Of a DNA stretch of 64,000 nucleotides, positions 1 through 8,909 are shown piece after piece. Origin of the DNA: Marinobacter halodurans (GTDB lineage Bacteria; Pseudomonadota; Gammaproteobacteria; Pseudomonadales; Oleiphilaceae); assembly GCF_004327985.1 (NCBI RefSeq), contig NZ_SJDL01000018.1, positions 31,231-95,230 on the forward strand, written 5' to 3'. The notes below the pieces were generated by a model. It saw only the letters and a list, made by a program, of their open reading frames with translations, was not told where the DNA came from and made no database searches. Numbering within the stretch: the stretch's first letter is position 1; the number at the start of each line of letters is the position of its first letter. The translations under genes and the position numbers were made by a program.

Positions 1-850
1 CGATCACCACGTCCACACCCCGGGACTGGGCCGACTGCACCGCATCGTAGATGACCGAGGCGCTGTCGGCGCCGGTGTGCTGGGCCACCACCGGCACGTC
101 GTTACGCTCACCCCAGACCTGCAACTGCTCCACGGCGGCCGCTCGGAAGGTGTCGCCGGCGGCCAGCATGACGGATTTGCCCTCGGCCTTGAACTTGCGG
201 GCCATCTTGCCGATGGTGGTGGTCTTGCCCACGCCATTGACGCCGACCACCAGCATTACGAACGGCTTCTTGCCGGTGTCGACGCTCAGCGGTTCGGTGC
301 TGTCCACCAGCAGGCCCCGCAATTCGTTCTTCAGCGCCTCGCGTACCGCCTGGCCGTCCTTGAGCTGCTTGCGCTCCAGCTTGTCGGTCAGGGACTCGAT
401 GATCTCGGTGGTGGCGGTAATGCCCACATCCGCCGTCAGCAGGGTGGTCTCGATCTCCTCGAGCAGGTCCTCGTCCACCGACTTGCCGGCGCTGAACAGG
501 TCGGAGAGACCGGACGTCAGGTTCGCGCGGGTCTTGCCCAGGCCGCTCTTGATGCGCTGGAAGACACTGGCGGACGTTTCCGCTTCCGGCTCGGGAGCCG
601 GGGCCGGCTTCTCCGGTTCGGCAACCGGCTCAGGTGCGGCGGCCGGTGCCTCGGCCTCGACGGTTTCAGTGGCCGCCGGAGCTTCTCCGGCCGACGATGT
701 TTCGGCGGGCGTGGCTCCGGCCTGGGGCCGGGGTTGACGCTGGGGAACGGCCTTGGGGCGCGGCAGCGCCCGACGGCGGTTCACCAGTTCCACGACAAAT
801 ACAAGCACCAGCAGGACCAGAAGTCCTGTCATTATCCACTCTGCCTTCAT
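1..850 (-). CDS. ftsY: Signal recognition particle receptor FtsY (3' end beyond window)
   Basis: FtsY is the SRP receptor GTPase that docks ribosome-SRP complexes at the inner membrane. The ORF starts at ATG 850-848 and runs off the left edge, so the C-terminal part of the GTPase domain is missing. Visible are the N domain, the P-loop [13 protein letters not shown] and the downstream motif [15 protein letters not shown], both typical of SRP GTPases. Between the start and the N domain lies an acidic Ala/Pro/Glu linker. Unusually, the first 25 residues form a hydrophobic segment ([15 protein letters not shown]) followed by Arg residues, which looks like a membrane anchor. The gene is divergent from rsmD, a frequent neighbour of ftsY. 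Confidence 0.93.
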   Translation of the reverse strand, partial: MKAEWIMTGLLVLLVLVFVVELVNRRRALPRPKAVPQRQPRPQAGATPAETSSAGEAPAATETVEAEAPAAAPEPVAEPEKPAPAPEPEAETSASVFQRIKSGLGKTRANLTSGLSDLFSAGKSVDEDLLEEIETTLLTADVGITATTEIIESLTDKLERKQLKDGQAVREALKNELRGLLVDSTEPLSVDTGKKPFVMLVVGVNGVGKTTTIGKMARKFKAEGKSVMLAAGDTFRAAAVEQLQVWGERNDVPVVAQHTGADSASVIYDAVQSAQSRGVDVVI

Positions 851-1029
851 CTTTGCAGTTCCGTCGGTCAAGAGGTGAGAAATCGAAGGTGTCACAACAC
901 CGGACGCGATGCCCGGGAACACGCCGTCAAAGCCGCGTATTCTAGCGACCCGACCAATGATCGTCCAAATTGGCGGCGGTTTTGGGTAGACTGCGCGCAT
1001 CAAAGCAACCGGCGGAGCAGTACACCACC

Positions 1030-1659
1030 ATGCCACGCAAGCCTAACCGAAAGAATGGCCGTCCCCCGGCCCGTCGCCGCGCCATCCAGGCTACCGTACA
1101 GGATACCGGTGAACTCCGTCTCATCGGCGGCGACTGGCGCAGCCGACGCCTGACCTTCCCAGCCGTTGGCGGCGTCCGCCCCACACCCTCACGGGTTCGC
1201 GAGACCCTGTTCAACTGGCTGATGCCGGTAGTGCCCGGCGCCCGCTGCCTGGACCTGTTCGCCGGTAGTGGCGTCCTGGGCCTGGAAGCACTGTCCCGCG
1301 GAGCCCGGGAAGCCGTTTTCGTGGATCATACCCGAGCCCTGTGCAATGCCCTGACGACCAACCTGGGCCTGCTCAACGCCGATACCGGCCGGGTACTCTG
1401 CCAGGACGTTGCCGGGTTTCTCTCCCAGGCTGCCGAAGCCCCTTTCGACCTGGTCCTGATGGATCCGCCGTTCCGGGAGAACTGGCTGGACCGGCTGATC
1501 CCGCTGATTGCCGACAACGGCTGGGTCGGCGAAGGCAGCTGGGTGTATATCGAACACGAGAGTGAGCGGCCACAGGTCGTCGTGCCGGCCAACTGGTCGC
1601 TGCATCGGGAGAAGGTCGCCGGACAGGTGTGCTACCGGCTCTATCAGGTCGGCGGATGA
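1030..1659 (+). CDS. rsmD: 16S rRNA (guanine966-N2)-methyltransferase RsmD
   Basis: RsmD makes m2G966 in 16S rRNA using S-adenosylmethionine. I start at ATG 1030, giving 209 residues, close to the family length; an in-frame TTG upstream at 970 is less likely. Evidence is the RIIGG-like N-terminus (LRLIGGDWRSRRL), the SAM-binding motif LDLFAGSGVLGLEALSRGA at residues 74-92 and the catalytic DPPF at 145-148. The N-terminal 20 residues are Arg/Lys rich. It is divergent from ftsY and converges on the desaturase gene, with a 13-bp inverted repeat between the two stops. Confidence 0.93.
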   Translation: MPRKPNRKNGRPPARRRAIQATVQDTGELRLIGGDWRSRRLTFPAVGGVRPTPSRVRETLFNWLMPVVPGARCLDLFAGSGVLGLEALSRGAREAVFVDHTRALCNALTTNLGLLNADTGRVLCQDVAGFLSQAAEAPFDLVLMDPPFRENWLDRLIPLIADNGWVGEGSWVYIEHESERPQVVVPANWSLHREKVAGQVCYRLYQVGG

Positions 1660-1668
1660 TCCCGCACT

Positions 1669-1710
1669 GCGGTTCCGGCAGGCCCCGCTGAGGCAGTCTG
1701 CCGGAACCGC
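1669..1710. terminator. 13-bp perfect inverted repeat between convergent genes
   Basis: GCGGTTCCGGCAG (1669-1681) pairs perfectly with CTGCCGGAACCGC (1698-1710) across a 16-nt loop. It sits exactly between the convergent rsmD and desaturase stops, so a bidirectional terminator is the simplest reading. Neither side has a strong U-tract, so intrinsic termination is not certain. Confidence 0.5.
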
Positions 1711-1717
1711 GCGCCGC

Positions 1718-2896
1718 TCAGATGGCCGGGCGCAGGGCGTAGGATTTCAGGTGTGCGGCGAAGTCTTCCAGGTAGCGGATGCCACTCTCTTCAGCCTCAC
1801 GGCACCATTGGGCCAGCGCATGCAGCTTGTCCTGCGGCTTCAGGCCGCGCCGGCGCCACAGGGCCTGCAGTTCGTGGCTCTTATCGTAGATCTGGCGCAG
1901 CACAGCGTTGCGCTCCAGCAGCGATTCCAGCTTTTTCTGGTCATGCGGCTTGATCAGCGAACTCTCCCGCGACAGCAGCTTGCGGGCCCTGCTGTACAGC
2001 GGCTTGATGTCTTCTTCCATCACCTGCTTCTGCTGGCGCAGAACCGGCTCGAGCACACGCTTGCGATACTGGCGCATGATGTCGAACCGGTTGTTGGCAA
2101 TCGCCTGCACGGTTTCCACATCCATATCCAGCTTGCCCGGTACGCGGTGGGCGATCGGGCGATAGCCTTTCGGCTTGGCCAGCCCGAAGAGCTGGAACAG
2201 GCGGATATAGCCCCAACCGATATCCACTTCGTACCAGCGACGCGACAGCTTGGACGAATTCGGATAGGTGTGGTGGTTGTTGTGCAGTTCCTCGCCGCCG
2301 ATGATCAGCCCCCAGGGCACGATATTGCGGGCGTTGTCGCTGCACTCGAAGTTGCGGTAGCCGAAATAGTGGCCAATGCCGTTGATGACGCCGGCCGCCC
2401 AGACCGGAATCCACATCATCTGCAACGCCCAGATCCAGATACCGTTGACGCCGAACAGCGCCAGGTCGATCACCGCCATCAGCACGATGCCCAGCATGCG
2501 GTGAGGCGTGTAGATCTTGCGCTCCACCCAGTCTTCCGGCGTGCGCTGGCCGAAGCGTGCGAGGGTCTCCGGGGTGGCGGCTTCCTGGTACAGCTCGGCG
2601 CCTTCGGCCAACACCTTTTTCAGGCCTTTCACCACCGGGCTGTGGGGATCGTCTTCCGTCTCGCAGGTCGCGTGGTGCTTGCGGTGGATGGCGGTCCATT
2701 CCTTGGTGTTCTGGCCGGTGGTCAGCCACAGCCAGAAGCGGAAGAAATGCGCCAGCACCGGATGCAGGTCCAGCGAGTTGTGCGCTGAATGCCGGTGCAG
2801 GTAGAGCGTCACACTGACGATGGTCACGTGCGTGAGTCCCAGGACGACCAGAACCAGCTGCCACGCCGGCAGGTCCAGGAGACCGTTGTACCACAT
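1718..2896 (-). CDS. Acyl-CoA/acyl-lipid fatty acid desaturase (DesB-like, delta-9)
   Basis: This is an integral-membrane di-iron fatty acid desaturase, 392 residues, that introduces a double bond in saturated acyl chains. All three histidine boxes are present: HRHSAH (34-39), HRKHH (71-75) and HNNHH (205-209). Hydrophobic segments surround boxes 1 and 2 (about 12-32, 47-60) and box 3 (about 135-175). The length and a C-terminal basic extension of about 150 residues after the last box match Pseudomonas DesB-type acyl-CoA desaturases. It is divergent from mutM across a 369-bp region holding a strong palindrome at 3075-3094 that may be its operator. Substrate position is inferred from family. 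Confidence 0.87.
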   Translation of the reverse strand: MWYNGLLDLPAWQLVLVVLGLTHVTIVSVTLYLHRHSAHNSLDLHPVLAHFFRFWLWLTTGQNTKEWTAIHRKHHATCETEDDPHSPVVKGLKKVLAEGAELYQEAATPETLARFGQRTPEDWVERKIYTPHRMLGIVLMAVIDLALFGVNGIWIWALQMMWIPVWAAGVINGIGHYFGYRNFECSDNARNIVPWGLIIGGEELHNNHHTYPNSSKLSRRWYEVDIGWGYIRLFQLFGLAKPKGYRPIAHRVPGKLDMDVETVQAIANNRFDIMRQYRKRVLEPVLRQQKQVMEEDIKPLYSRARKLLSRESSLIKPHDQKKLESLLERNAVLRQIYDKSHELQALWRRRGLKPQDKLHALAQWCREAEESGIRYLEDFAAHLKSYALRPAI

Positions 2897-3074
2897 AGGA
2901 TGTTTCCTCGAAGAAATAACGCGGGCGAAAAGACGATCCGTATCTCTCCGCGATGGAACCTGACAAATCCGAGACCGTGCGAAAGCGCGCCAAACGCCTT
3001 TGTCTCCGCACCGTCTCGCGCTCAGGAGCCTTTCTTATACTGCCTATTTGAGGAACTCCTGGACGTTCGCAGTC

Positions 3075-3094
3075 TAGCGTACAGCTGTAAGCTA
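3075..3094. promoter_or_regulatory. 20-bp near-perfect palindrome upstream of the desaturase (candidate operator)
   Basis: TAGCGTACAGCTGTAAGCTA has a perfect 10-bp core (TACAGCTGTA) and matching TAGC/GCTA ends, with one mismatched pair. It lies in the 369-bp divergent region 2897-3265 (desaturase/mutM), which otherwise holds no gene I can support. A TATAAG box lies on the minus strand at 3039-3034, without a good -35. From memory the half-site AGCGTACA resembles FabR/DesT-type sites that control unsaturated fatty acid genes; this is inference. Confidence 0.5.
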
Positions 3095-3265
3095 CAACAA
3101 GCCTCGCAGCCCAATCCATGTCTATTTTGTGACCAGTCGCGAGTGTTTGTAAGTCTCGATTACAGTCGGTACGAAAAGCCGGCCATGGGGCACCCGGGCG
3201 TTTGACTTCCCGCCCCCGTAGGCGACAATCCGCATCCTGAACTGCCCGTGACCGAGGAGTCGACC

Positions 3266-4081
3266 TTGCCTGAACTGCCCGAAGTGGAAACCACCCGACG
3301 CGGTATTGCCCCTTTCCTGGAAAACCGGGTGATCCGCAGTGCCCGGGTGCACGAGCCACGCCTGCGCTGGCCGATTCCCGACGATCTGGCCCAGCGTCTG
3401 ACCGGCGCTACACCGCGGCAGGTAGACCGGCGCGCCAAGTACCTGCTGGTGCGGTTCGACGACGGTACGCTGATGATCCACCTGGGCATGTCCGGCAGCC
3501 TGCGCATCGTCAACGACGGCTCCCCCCGCCTGACCCACGACCACGTGGAACTGGACCTGGGCGACGACCAGTGGCTGCGCTACAACGATCCACGCCGGTT
3601 CGGCGCCTGGCTGTGGAGCGACGATCCCGAGGCCCACCCCCTGATCAGCCACCTCGGCCCGGAACCGCTGGATCCGGTGGCGTTTACCGGTCATCAGCTC
3701 TACCGCCAGTCACGCGGTCGCAGCACCGCCATCAAATCCTTCATCATGGACAGCCGGATCGTGGTCGGCGTGGGAAACATTTACGCCAACGAGGCGCTCC
3801 ACATGGCCGGCATCCATCCCGGGCGGGCGGCCGGTCGAGTCGGACGGGACCGCATGGTGCGCCTGGTGGAAGCGATCCGGGAGATCCTCACCGCGGCCAT
3901 CCTGATGGGCGGCACCACGCTGCGGGATTTCGTCAACAGCGACGGCAAGCCCGGCTACTTCGCCCAGTCCCTCAATGTCTACGGGCGTGGCGGCCAGCCC
4001 TGCCGCCAGTGCGACACGCCGTTGAAGGAAATTCGCCTGGGGCAGCGATCGACGGTCTTCTGTCCGCGCTGCCAGCACTGA
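3266..4081 (+). CDS. mutM: Formamidopyrimidine-DNA glycosylase MutM (Fpg)
   Basis: MutM removes 8-oxoguanine and formamidopyrimidines by bifunctional glycosylase/AP-lyase chemistry. The start must be TTG 3266, because the mature enzyme needs N-terminal Pro (the sequence begins PELPEVETTRRG). A GAGGAG ribosome site at 3254-3259 sits six bases ahead and confirms it; the in-frame GTG at 3248 would bury the catalytic proline. The product is 271 residues. The C-terminus carries the zinc finger CRQC...CPRC and ends QH. The H2TH region is at about residues 160-180 (GVGNIYANEALHMAGIHP). Confidence 0.95.
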   Translation: MPELPEVETTRRGIAPFLENRVIRSARVHEPRLRWPIPDDLAQRLTGATPRQVDRRAKYLLVRFDDGTLMIHLGMSGSLRIVNDGSPRLTHDHVELDLGDDQWLRYNDPRRFGAWLWSDDPEAHPLISHLGPEPLDPVAFTGHQLYRQSRGRSTAIKSFIMDSRIVVGVGNIYANEALHMAGIHPGRAAGRVGRDRMVRLVEAIREILTAAILMGGTTLRDFVNSDGKPGYFAQSLNVYGRGGQPCRQCDTPLKEIRLGQRSTVFCPRCQH

Positions 4082-4228
4082 GTCGCCGTTCGTGACACGG
4101 CACACCGGGTGACACAAAAGCGTTTGAAATCACCGCCCCTTGAGCCATAGTTACTGCATCCGAACCAGAAAACCGGCGTCCCGCCCGGATGGCCGGACGG
4201 CATTCCGGCCTTTTCAGGAGAAACAGCA

Positions 4229-4555
4229 ATGTCCAAGTTGGCGCGTACCTTTGTCATGACCCTGGCCGTCAGCCTGATGGCCTTTTCCTCGTTGAGCTAT
4301 GCCAATCCGGTCGAGGAGAAACCCTCCGCCTTTGCAATGACGGCCGATGCCCTGTTTGCCCGCCCCATGCTGCTGGCCACGACGATCGTGGGTGGCGCCG
4401 TCTATGTGGTCTCGCTGCCATTCTCCCTGTTGGGCGGCAACGCCAAGGAAGCCGGCCAGACGCTGTTCCTGGGACCGGCGGAGGCCACGTTTGTCCGCTG
4501 CCTCGGCTGCACCCAGTCCGGCCGCAAGCAGGAGACCGTCAGCAGCACCGAGTAA
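4229..4555 (+). CDS. Small exported/membrane protein of unknown function
   Basis: A 108-residue protein with a clear signal peptide (hydrophobic stretch ending SYANP at about residue 26) and one further hydrophobic segment (about 48-70: MLLATTIVGGAVYVVSLPFSLLGG). Two cysteines form CLGC near residue 90. A good Shine-Dalgarno (CAGGAGAAACAGCA) precedes the ATG. A similar small protein sits beside mutM in pseudomonads as I recall, so it is probably a conserved but uncharacterised envelope protein. No enzymatic motif is visible. Confidence 0.7.
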   Translation: MSKLARTFVMTLAVSLMAFSSLSYANPVEEKPSAFAMTADALFARPMLLATTIVGGAVYVVSLPFSLLGGNAKEAGQTLFLGPAEATFVRCLGCTQSGRKQETVSSTE

Positions 4556-4635
4556 CGTCGCGGCAAGGCCTTATTGCCCCAGCCCGCGATCTGCGTCAGG
4601 CTTGAGTATCATTCTCTGATACCGGGCCTGCCGCC

Positions 4636-5316
4636 ATGATCGACTGGTCAGCACTGGACACCGTGTTCCTGGACATGGACGGAACACTGCTGGACCTGCA
4701 TTTCGACAGCCATTTCTGGCTCGACCACCTGCCCCGCCGCTACGCCGAACTCAAGTCCATGAGTCATGAGGCGGCGCGCGAGCACATCATTCCCCAGATC
4801 GAATCCGAGAAAGGGTCACTGCAGTGGTACTGCGTGGACTACTGGAGCGATCGCCTGGATGTGGACATTACCGCCCTCAAGCTCGAAGTGGCCGATCGCA
4901 TCGACTACCGCCCCCACGCGGAATCGTTCATGGGCGCGCTGCGCGAGAGCGGTCGCCGCAGCGTGATCGTCACCAACTGCCACCCCAAACCGCTGGCCCT
5001 GAAACTTGAAAAAACCGGCCTCGACCGCCATGTCGATCGGATCCTGTCGACCCACGACTTCGGGCGCCCCAAAGAGGACATCCGGTTCTGGGCCGATCTG
5101 GCAGCGGTCGAGCCCTATCGGGCCGAACGCACGCTGATGGTGGACGACAATCTGTCGGTCCTGGCCAGCGCCCGGCAAGCCGGCATTGGCCAGCAGCTGG
5201 CCATCCTGGCGCCCGACAGCCGGGAACCGGTGCGCGCGGCCCATGTCGGCACACCGTCGATTGCTCACTTTGATGAAATCCTGGCGGATATTTCACCCGT
5301 CCCCATGCCGGGTTGA
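4636..5316 (+). CDS. yrfG: HAD-family GMP/IMP nucleotidase (YrfG)
   Basis: This HAD-superfamily phosphatase has 226 residues. The nucleophile motif LDMDGTLLD gives Asp13 and Asp15. Motif II is VIVTNCHP, and the motif IV region carries LMVDDNLSVLASARQAG. E. coli YrfG, encoded at the same place ahead of hslR-hslO, hydrolyses IMP and GMP; the substrate here is inferred from that synteny. It lies about 70 bp upstream of hslR, probably in the same transcript. Confidence 0.85.
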   Translation: MIDWSALDTVFLDMDGTLLDLHFDSHFWLDHLPRRYAELKSMSHEAAREHIIPQIESEKGSLQWYCVDYWSDRLDVDITALKLEVADRIDYRPHAESFMGALRESGRRSVIVTNCHPKPLALKLEKTGLDRHVDRILSTHDFGRPKEDIRFWADLAAVEPYRAERTLMVDDNLSVLASARQAGIGQQLAILAPDSREPVRAAHVGTPSIAHFDEILADISPVPMPG

Positions 5317-5385
5317 TCGCGTTATAATCAAGTAAGGATCGTCGGCGGGCACACCGACACAGATACACCCGGCAACCGGAGCATC

Positions 5386-5790
5386 ATGAGTTCAGCAGAA
5401 ACCAATGACCGGGTGCGGCTCGACAAGTGGCTCTGGGCCGCACGCTTCTACAAGACCCGAACCATCGCCAAGGAAGCCATCGAAGGCGGCAAGGTTCATT
5501 ACAACAGTCAGCGCACCAAGCCGGGTAAACCGGTGGAGGTGGGCGCGCGGCTGCGGCTGAGACTGGGTCATCAGGAAAAGGAAGTCATTGTCGACGACAT
5601 CAGCGACCGTCGGCGCGCGGCTCCGGAAGCGCAGAAGCTCTACCACGAGACCGCGGAGAGCGAGAAGAAGCGCGAAGAGATCGCCTGGCAGCGCAAGACC
5701 ATGCAGGCCGCCCAGTTGCCACCGGCACGGCGCCCGACCAAGAAAGATCGCCGGGACTTGCAGCGTTTCCGGGATCAGCACGGGCTCTGA
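5386..5790 (+). CDS. hslR: Heat shock protein 15, ribosome-associated S4-domain protein HslR
   Basis: Hsp15 binds 50S subunits carrying a stalled nascent chain and helps recycle them. The 134-residue protein opens with an S4 RNA-binding domain (RLDKWLWAARFYKTRTIAKEAIEGGKV-type motif, residues 10-36). It ends in the basic, charged tail typical of Hsp15 (RPTKKDRRDLQRF). It precedes hslO, as in enterics and pseudomonads. Confidence 0.93.
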   Translation: MSSAETNDRVRLDKWLWAARFYKTRTIAKEAIEGGKVHYNSQRTKPGKPVEVGARLRLRLGHQEKEVIVDDISDRRRAAPEAQKLYHETAESEKKREEIAWQRKTMQAAQLPPARRPTKKDRRDLQRFRDQHGL

Positions 5791-5842
5791 CAGCAATCAT
5801 TTGACGCCTTTTACCCCCTACTCAAGATGAGGTCTTGATTCC

Positions 5843-6694
5843 ATGGCATTGGACGACCAGTTCCAACGATTCCTTTTTGAAGACAGCCAGGTCCGCGGCG
5901 AGTGGGTCCGCCTGTCCGGCAGCTTCCAGGAGATCATCTCCCAGTCCGCCTACCCCGAGCGCATCCAGCACCTGCTGGGGGAAACCCTGGCGGCCAGCGT
6001 GCTGCTGTCCGGCACCCTCAAGTTTGAAGGGACCCTGTCCATCCAGGCCCAGGGCGAAGGTCCGGTCCGCATGCTGATGGCCGAATGCAGTCACGACCGC
6101 GCGATTCGCGGCATTGCCCGCTACGACACCCAGCCGGCCGGCGAGAGCCTCGACGAGCTGCTGGGCGAAGGCCGCATGGCGATCACCATCACCCCGGACC
6201 AGGGCCAGCGCTACCAGGGTGTGGTGCCGCGGGAGCACGACAACCTGTCGGCCTGTCTGGAAGAGTATTTCGAGCGTTCGGAGCAGATCGACACCCGTCT
6301 GTTCCTGTTTGCCGACGGCGAACAGGCCGCCGGCCTCATGCTGCAGCGCCTGCCGGGCGACAAGGCGCTGGACGACGACCTGTGGCAGCGCGTCGGTCAC
6401 CTGGCCAGCACCGTCAAGGCGGATGAAATGCTCGGACTGGACAGCCAGACCGTCCTGAATCGCCTGTTCCACGAAGAAACCCTGCGTGTGTTCGATTCGG
6501 AAACGGTGCGCTTCCAGTGCAGCTGCTCGAGGGAGCGGACACTGGCGGCACTGGAATCCGTCGGCCAGGACGAGTGCTACAGCATTCTCGATGAGCAGGA
6601 GACCATCGAAATGGACTGCCAGTTCTGTCACGCGCAGTACCGCTTCGACCGCAACGATATCGACCAGCTGTTCCATGGCCACTCGCTGCACTGA
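5843..6694 (+). CDS. hslO: Redox-regulated holdase chaperone Hsp33
   Basis: Hsp33 is a cytoplasmic chaperone switched on by oxidation and heat. The 283-residue product has the expected length. The C-terminal zinc switch is intact: Cys226-X-Cys228 (QCSCSRE) and Cys259-X2-Cys262 (DCQFC). When these form disulfides, zinc is released and the holdase site is exposed. The start ATG 5843 has a GAGGT element about ten bases upstream. It ends 95 bp ahead of a probable intrinsic terminator. Confidence 0.95.
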   Translation: MALDDQFQRFLFEDSQVRGEWVRLSGSFQEIISQSAYPERIQHLLGETLAASVLLSGTLKFEGTLSIQAQGEGPVRMLMAECSHDRAIRGIARYDTQPAGESLDELLGEGRMAITITPDQGQRYQGVVPREHDNLSACLEEYFERSEQIDTRLFLFADGEQAAGLMLQRLPGDKALDDDLWQRVGHLASTVKADEMLGLDSQTVLNRLFHEETLRVFDSETVRFQCSCSRERTLAALESVGQDECYSILDEQETIEMDCQFCHAQYRFDRNDIDQLFHGHSLH

Positions 6695-6789
6695 TCACGG
6701 CAGGCTGAACCCCATCGAATCCGCCTGTTGCGGAATGTAACAAAACCGTTGCAAACCGGCTCCCCAAAGTTGTGCAAATTGGCCGTAAA

Positions 6790-6826
6790 GCCCTCAACCA
6801 TGCACCTTTGAGGGCAGTCGTTTTTT
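6790..6826 (+). terminator. Probable intrinsic terminator after hslO
   Basis: GCCCTCAA (6790-6797) pairs with TTGAGGGC (6808-6815), with a 10-nt loop. The stem is followed after five bases by six T residues (6821-6826). It would end the yrfG-hslR-hslO transcript. A CATAAT box at 6841-6846 just downstream may be the -10 of pckA, but I see no convincing -35. Confidence 0.55.
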
Positions 6827-6957
6827 AAGCAGGTCTCTGGCATAATAGCGCGCCTGTGCGAACCCGATTGTTCATAAAACCGTCAGTTTCTGAGCCGGGC
6901 CGTTCCCGGGACGACGTCGGATCGAACAATGCCGAAACCACCTAGGGCGAGGTTGAA

Positions 6958-8490
6958 GTGAGTAACACCTACACTGATTTGAGTGCAGCAAGACTGGTCG
7001 AACTGGCGCTGGAGCGCAACGAAGGCCGCCTGGCTGCGAACGGGTCACTGGTCGTCAAGACCGGCAAACGGACCGGCCGTTCTCCGATGGACCGCTTCAT
7101 CGTCGAAGAACCCAGCACCTCCGACGCCATCCACTGGGGCCCGATCAACCGCCCGTTCGATGCCGACAAGTTCGACGCGCTGTGGGACCGGGTGGAAGCC
7201 TACCTGGCGGACAAGACCCAGTTTGTTTCCAACCTGCACGTGGGCTCCGACCCGGAGCACTACCTGCCGGTCAAGATGATCACCGAAACCGCCTGGCAGA
7301 ACCTGTTCGGCCGCAACCTGTTCATCCGTCCGGACGGCTTCAATCCGGCGGACAAGCAGGAATGGCAGATCCTCAACGCCGCCAACTTCCAGTGTGACCC
7401 GGAGCGTGACGGCACCAACAGTGACGGCTGCGTCATCATCAATTTCGCCAAGCGCAAGGTGCTGATTGCCGGCATGCACTACGCCGGCGAAATGAAGAAG
7501 GCCATGTTCTCCGTGCAGAACTTCCTGCTGCCGGAAAAAGATGTGCTGCCGATGCACTGCTCCGCCAACGTCGGCGAAGACGGCGAAACCTGCCTGTTCT
7601 TCGGCCTGTCCGGCACCGGCAAGACCACACTGTCCGCCGATCCTGATCGTTTCCTGATCGGTGACGACGAGCACGGCTGGGGCCCGGGTACGGTCTTCAA
7701 CATCGAAGGCGGCTGCTACGCCAAGTGCATCGACCTGAGCCGGAAGAACGAGCCGATCATCTGGGACGCCATCCGCTTCGGCGCCATCGTCGAAAACGTG
7801 GTGATCGATGACGAGACCCGCGAGCCGGACTACACCGACGTCTCCCTGACCGAAAACTCCCGCTGCGCCTACCCGCTGGAGCACGTGGAGAAGCGGGTCA
7901 TCGAGAACCGCGCCGGTGAGCCGTCTGCCATCGTCTTCCTGACCTGCGACATGACCGGTGTCCTGCCGCCGGTGTCCCTGCTCAACAAGGAGGCGGCGGC
8001 CTATCACTTCCTGAGCGGCTACACCGCGCTGGTGGGCTCCACCGAAATGGGCTCTTCCTCCAAGCTGAAGTCCACCTTCTCCACCTGCTTCGGCGCGCCG
8101 TTCTTCCCGCGCCCGGCCGGCGTCTACGCCGAGCTGCTGATGAAGCGGATGGAAGAGTTCGGCAGCAAGGTCTATCTGGTCAACACCGGCTGGACCGGCG
8201 GCCCCTACGGTGTCGGCGAGCGTTTCAGCATCCCGACCACCCGCGCCATCATCAGCGCCATCCAGAACGGCGACCTGGAAGGTGCCGAAACCGAGCACCT
8301 GGACAAGCTGAACCTGGACGTGCCGAAAGAAGTCCCGGGCGTGGACAGCAAACTGCTGAACCCGCGCAACACCTGGAGCGACCCGGCCGAATACGACGCC
8401 AAGGCCCAGGAGCTGATCAACCAGTTCGTCGACAACTTCACCAAGTTCGACGTCTCCGACGCCATCGTGGCGGCAGGCCCCAAAGCCTGA
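6958..8490 (+). CDS. pckA: Phosphoenolpyruvate carboxykinase (ATP)
   Basis: PckA decarboxylates and phosphorylates oxaloacetate to phosphoenolpyruvate, the first committed step of gluconeogenesis. The product is 510 residues with a GTG start preceded by GCGAGG. The ATP-type kinase P-loop GLSGTGKTT lies at residues 216-224, followed by the metal-binding IGDDEHGW at 234-241. The substrate loop with RSPMDRF is at about 41-47. A strong terminator follows at 8510. Location next to hslO agrees with enteric and pseudomonad gene order. Confidence 0.96.
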   Translation: MSNTYTDLSAARLVELALERNEGRLAANGSLVVKTGKRTGRSPMDRFIVEEPSTSDAIHWGPINRPFDADKFDALWDRVEAYLADKTQFVSNLHVGSDPEHYLPVKMITETAWQNLFGRNLFIRPDGFNPADKQEWQILNAANFQCDPERDGTNSDGCVIINFAKRKVLIAGMHYAGEMKKAMFSVQNFLLPEKDVLPMHCSANVGEDGETCLFFGLSGTGKTTLSADPDRFLIGDDEHGWGPGTVFNIEGGCYAKCIDLSRKNEPIIWDAIRFGAIVENVVIDDETREPDYTDVSLTENSRCAYPLEHVEKRVIENRAGEPSAIVFLTCDMTGVLPPVSLLNKEAAAYHFLSGYTALVGSTEMGSSSKLKSTFSTCFGAPFFPRPAGVYAELLMKRMEEFGSKVYLVNTGWTGGPYGVGERFSIPTTRAIISAIQNGDLEGAETEHLDKLNLDVPKEVPGVDSKLLNPRNTWSDPAEYDAKAQELINQFVDNFTKFDVSDAIVAAGPKA

Positions 8491-8509
8491 TCGGAAGCTG
8501 GTTTACGAG

Positions 8510-8536
8510 AAAGGCGCCCGTCGGGCGCCTTTTTTG
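8510..8536 (+). terminator. Rho-independent terminator of pckA
   Basis: AAGGCGCCCG and CGGGCGCCTT form a GC-rich stem with a very short loop, followed directly by a run of T residues, 20 bp after the pckA stop. Confidence 0.85.
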
Positions 8537-8909
8537 TGCGCGGGTTACAGGAACGCTCTCAGGGGCAGGTCGGTTGGCGCGGACAAGGAAGCTCAACGGG
8601 CACAGCTATAAGTCGATCCCTCGTCCATACCTGATCGTTTATTGCGTTGGTCTGCGTTAACGCCGAGGTCTACTGGAAGCGAATGGATGCTCTTGCTGGA
8701 GGAGGGACAAGGACGTCCCGGTCGTATTAGCCGGCCATGGATGGCCGTCTAATACAGCGTAAGCAAGGGTATTCCTGCGTTTCCCTGGCACGAGCTGGCA
8801 ACCCTGGAATTTGACTCACCACATTTGAGAGAGGCATGTCGGGGCCCTTACGGGCCCTCCGAAGCTAAAGCGTCGGCTACACAAGAGTCACTCCCGAGGA
8901 ATCCTTGAA
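8537..8909. other. Gene-free intergenic stretch with several hairpins
   Basis: About 370 bp between pckA and the TRAP permease stop with no plausible reading frame. It contains at least four inverted repeats within 175 bp. GGGAC/GTCCC is at 8704-8719. A 15-bp arm hairpin with one mismatch is at 8724-8755 (GTATTAG...CGGCCAT GG ATGGCCG...CTAATAC). GGGCCC/GGGCCC is at 8842-8857. CCGA-GC/GC-TCGG is at 8859-8875. It could be an interspersed repeat remnant or a structured RNA; no other copy was noticed in the window. Confidence 0.5.

Noticed and set aside
1508..2788. 426-codon plus-strand frame spanning the rsmD end and the desaturase.
   Set aside because: Its second half is antisense to the desaturase with its three His boxes, and its start is inside rsmD in another frame.
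3248..3265. GTG 3248 as the mutM start.
   Set aside because: It would place six residues before the catalytic N-terminal proline; the TTG at 3266 with GAGGAG upstream is required by the chemistry.
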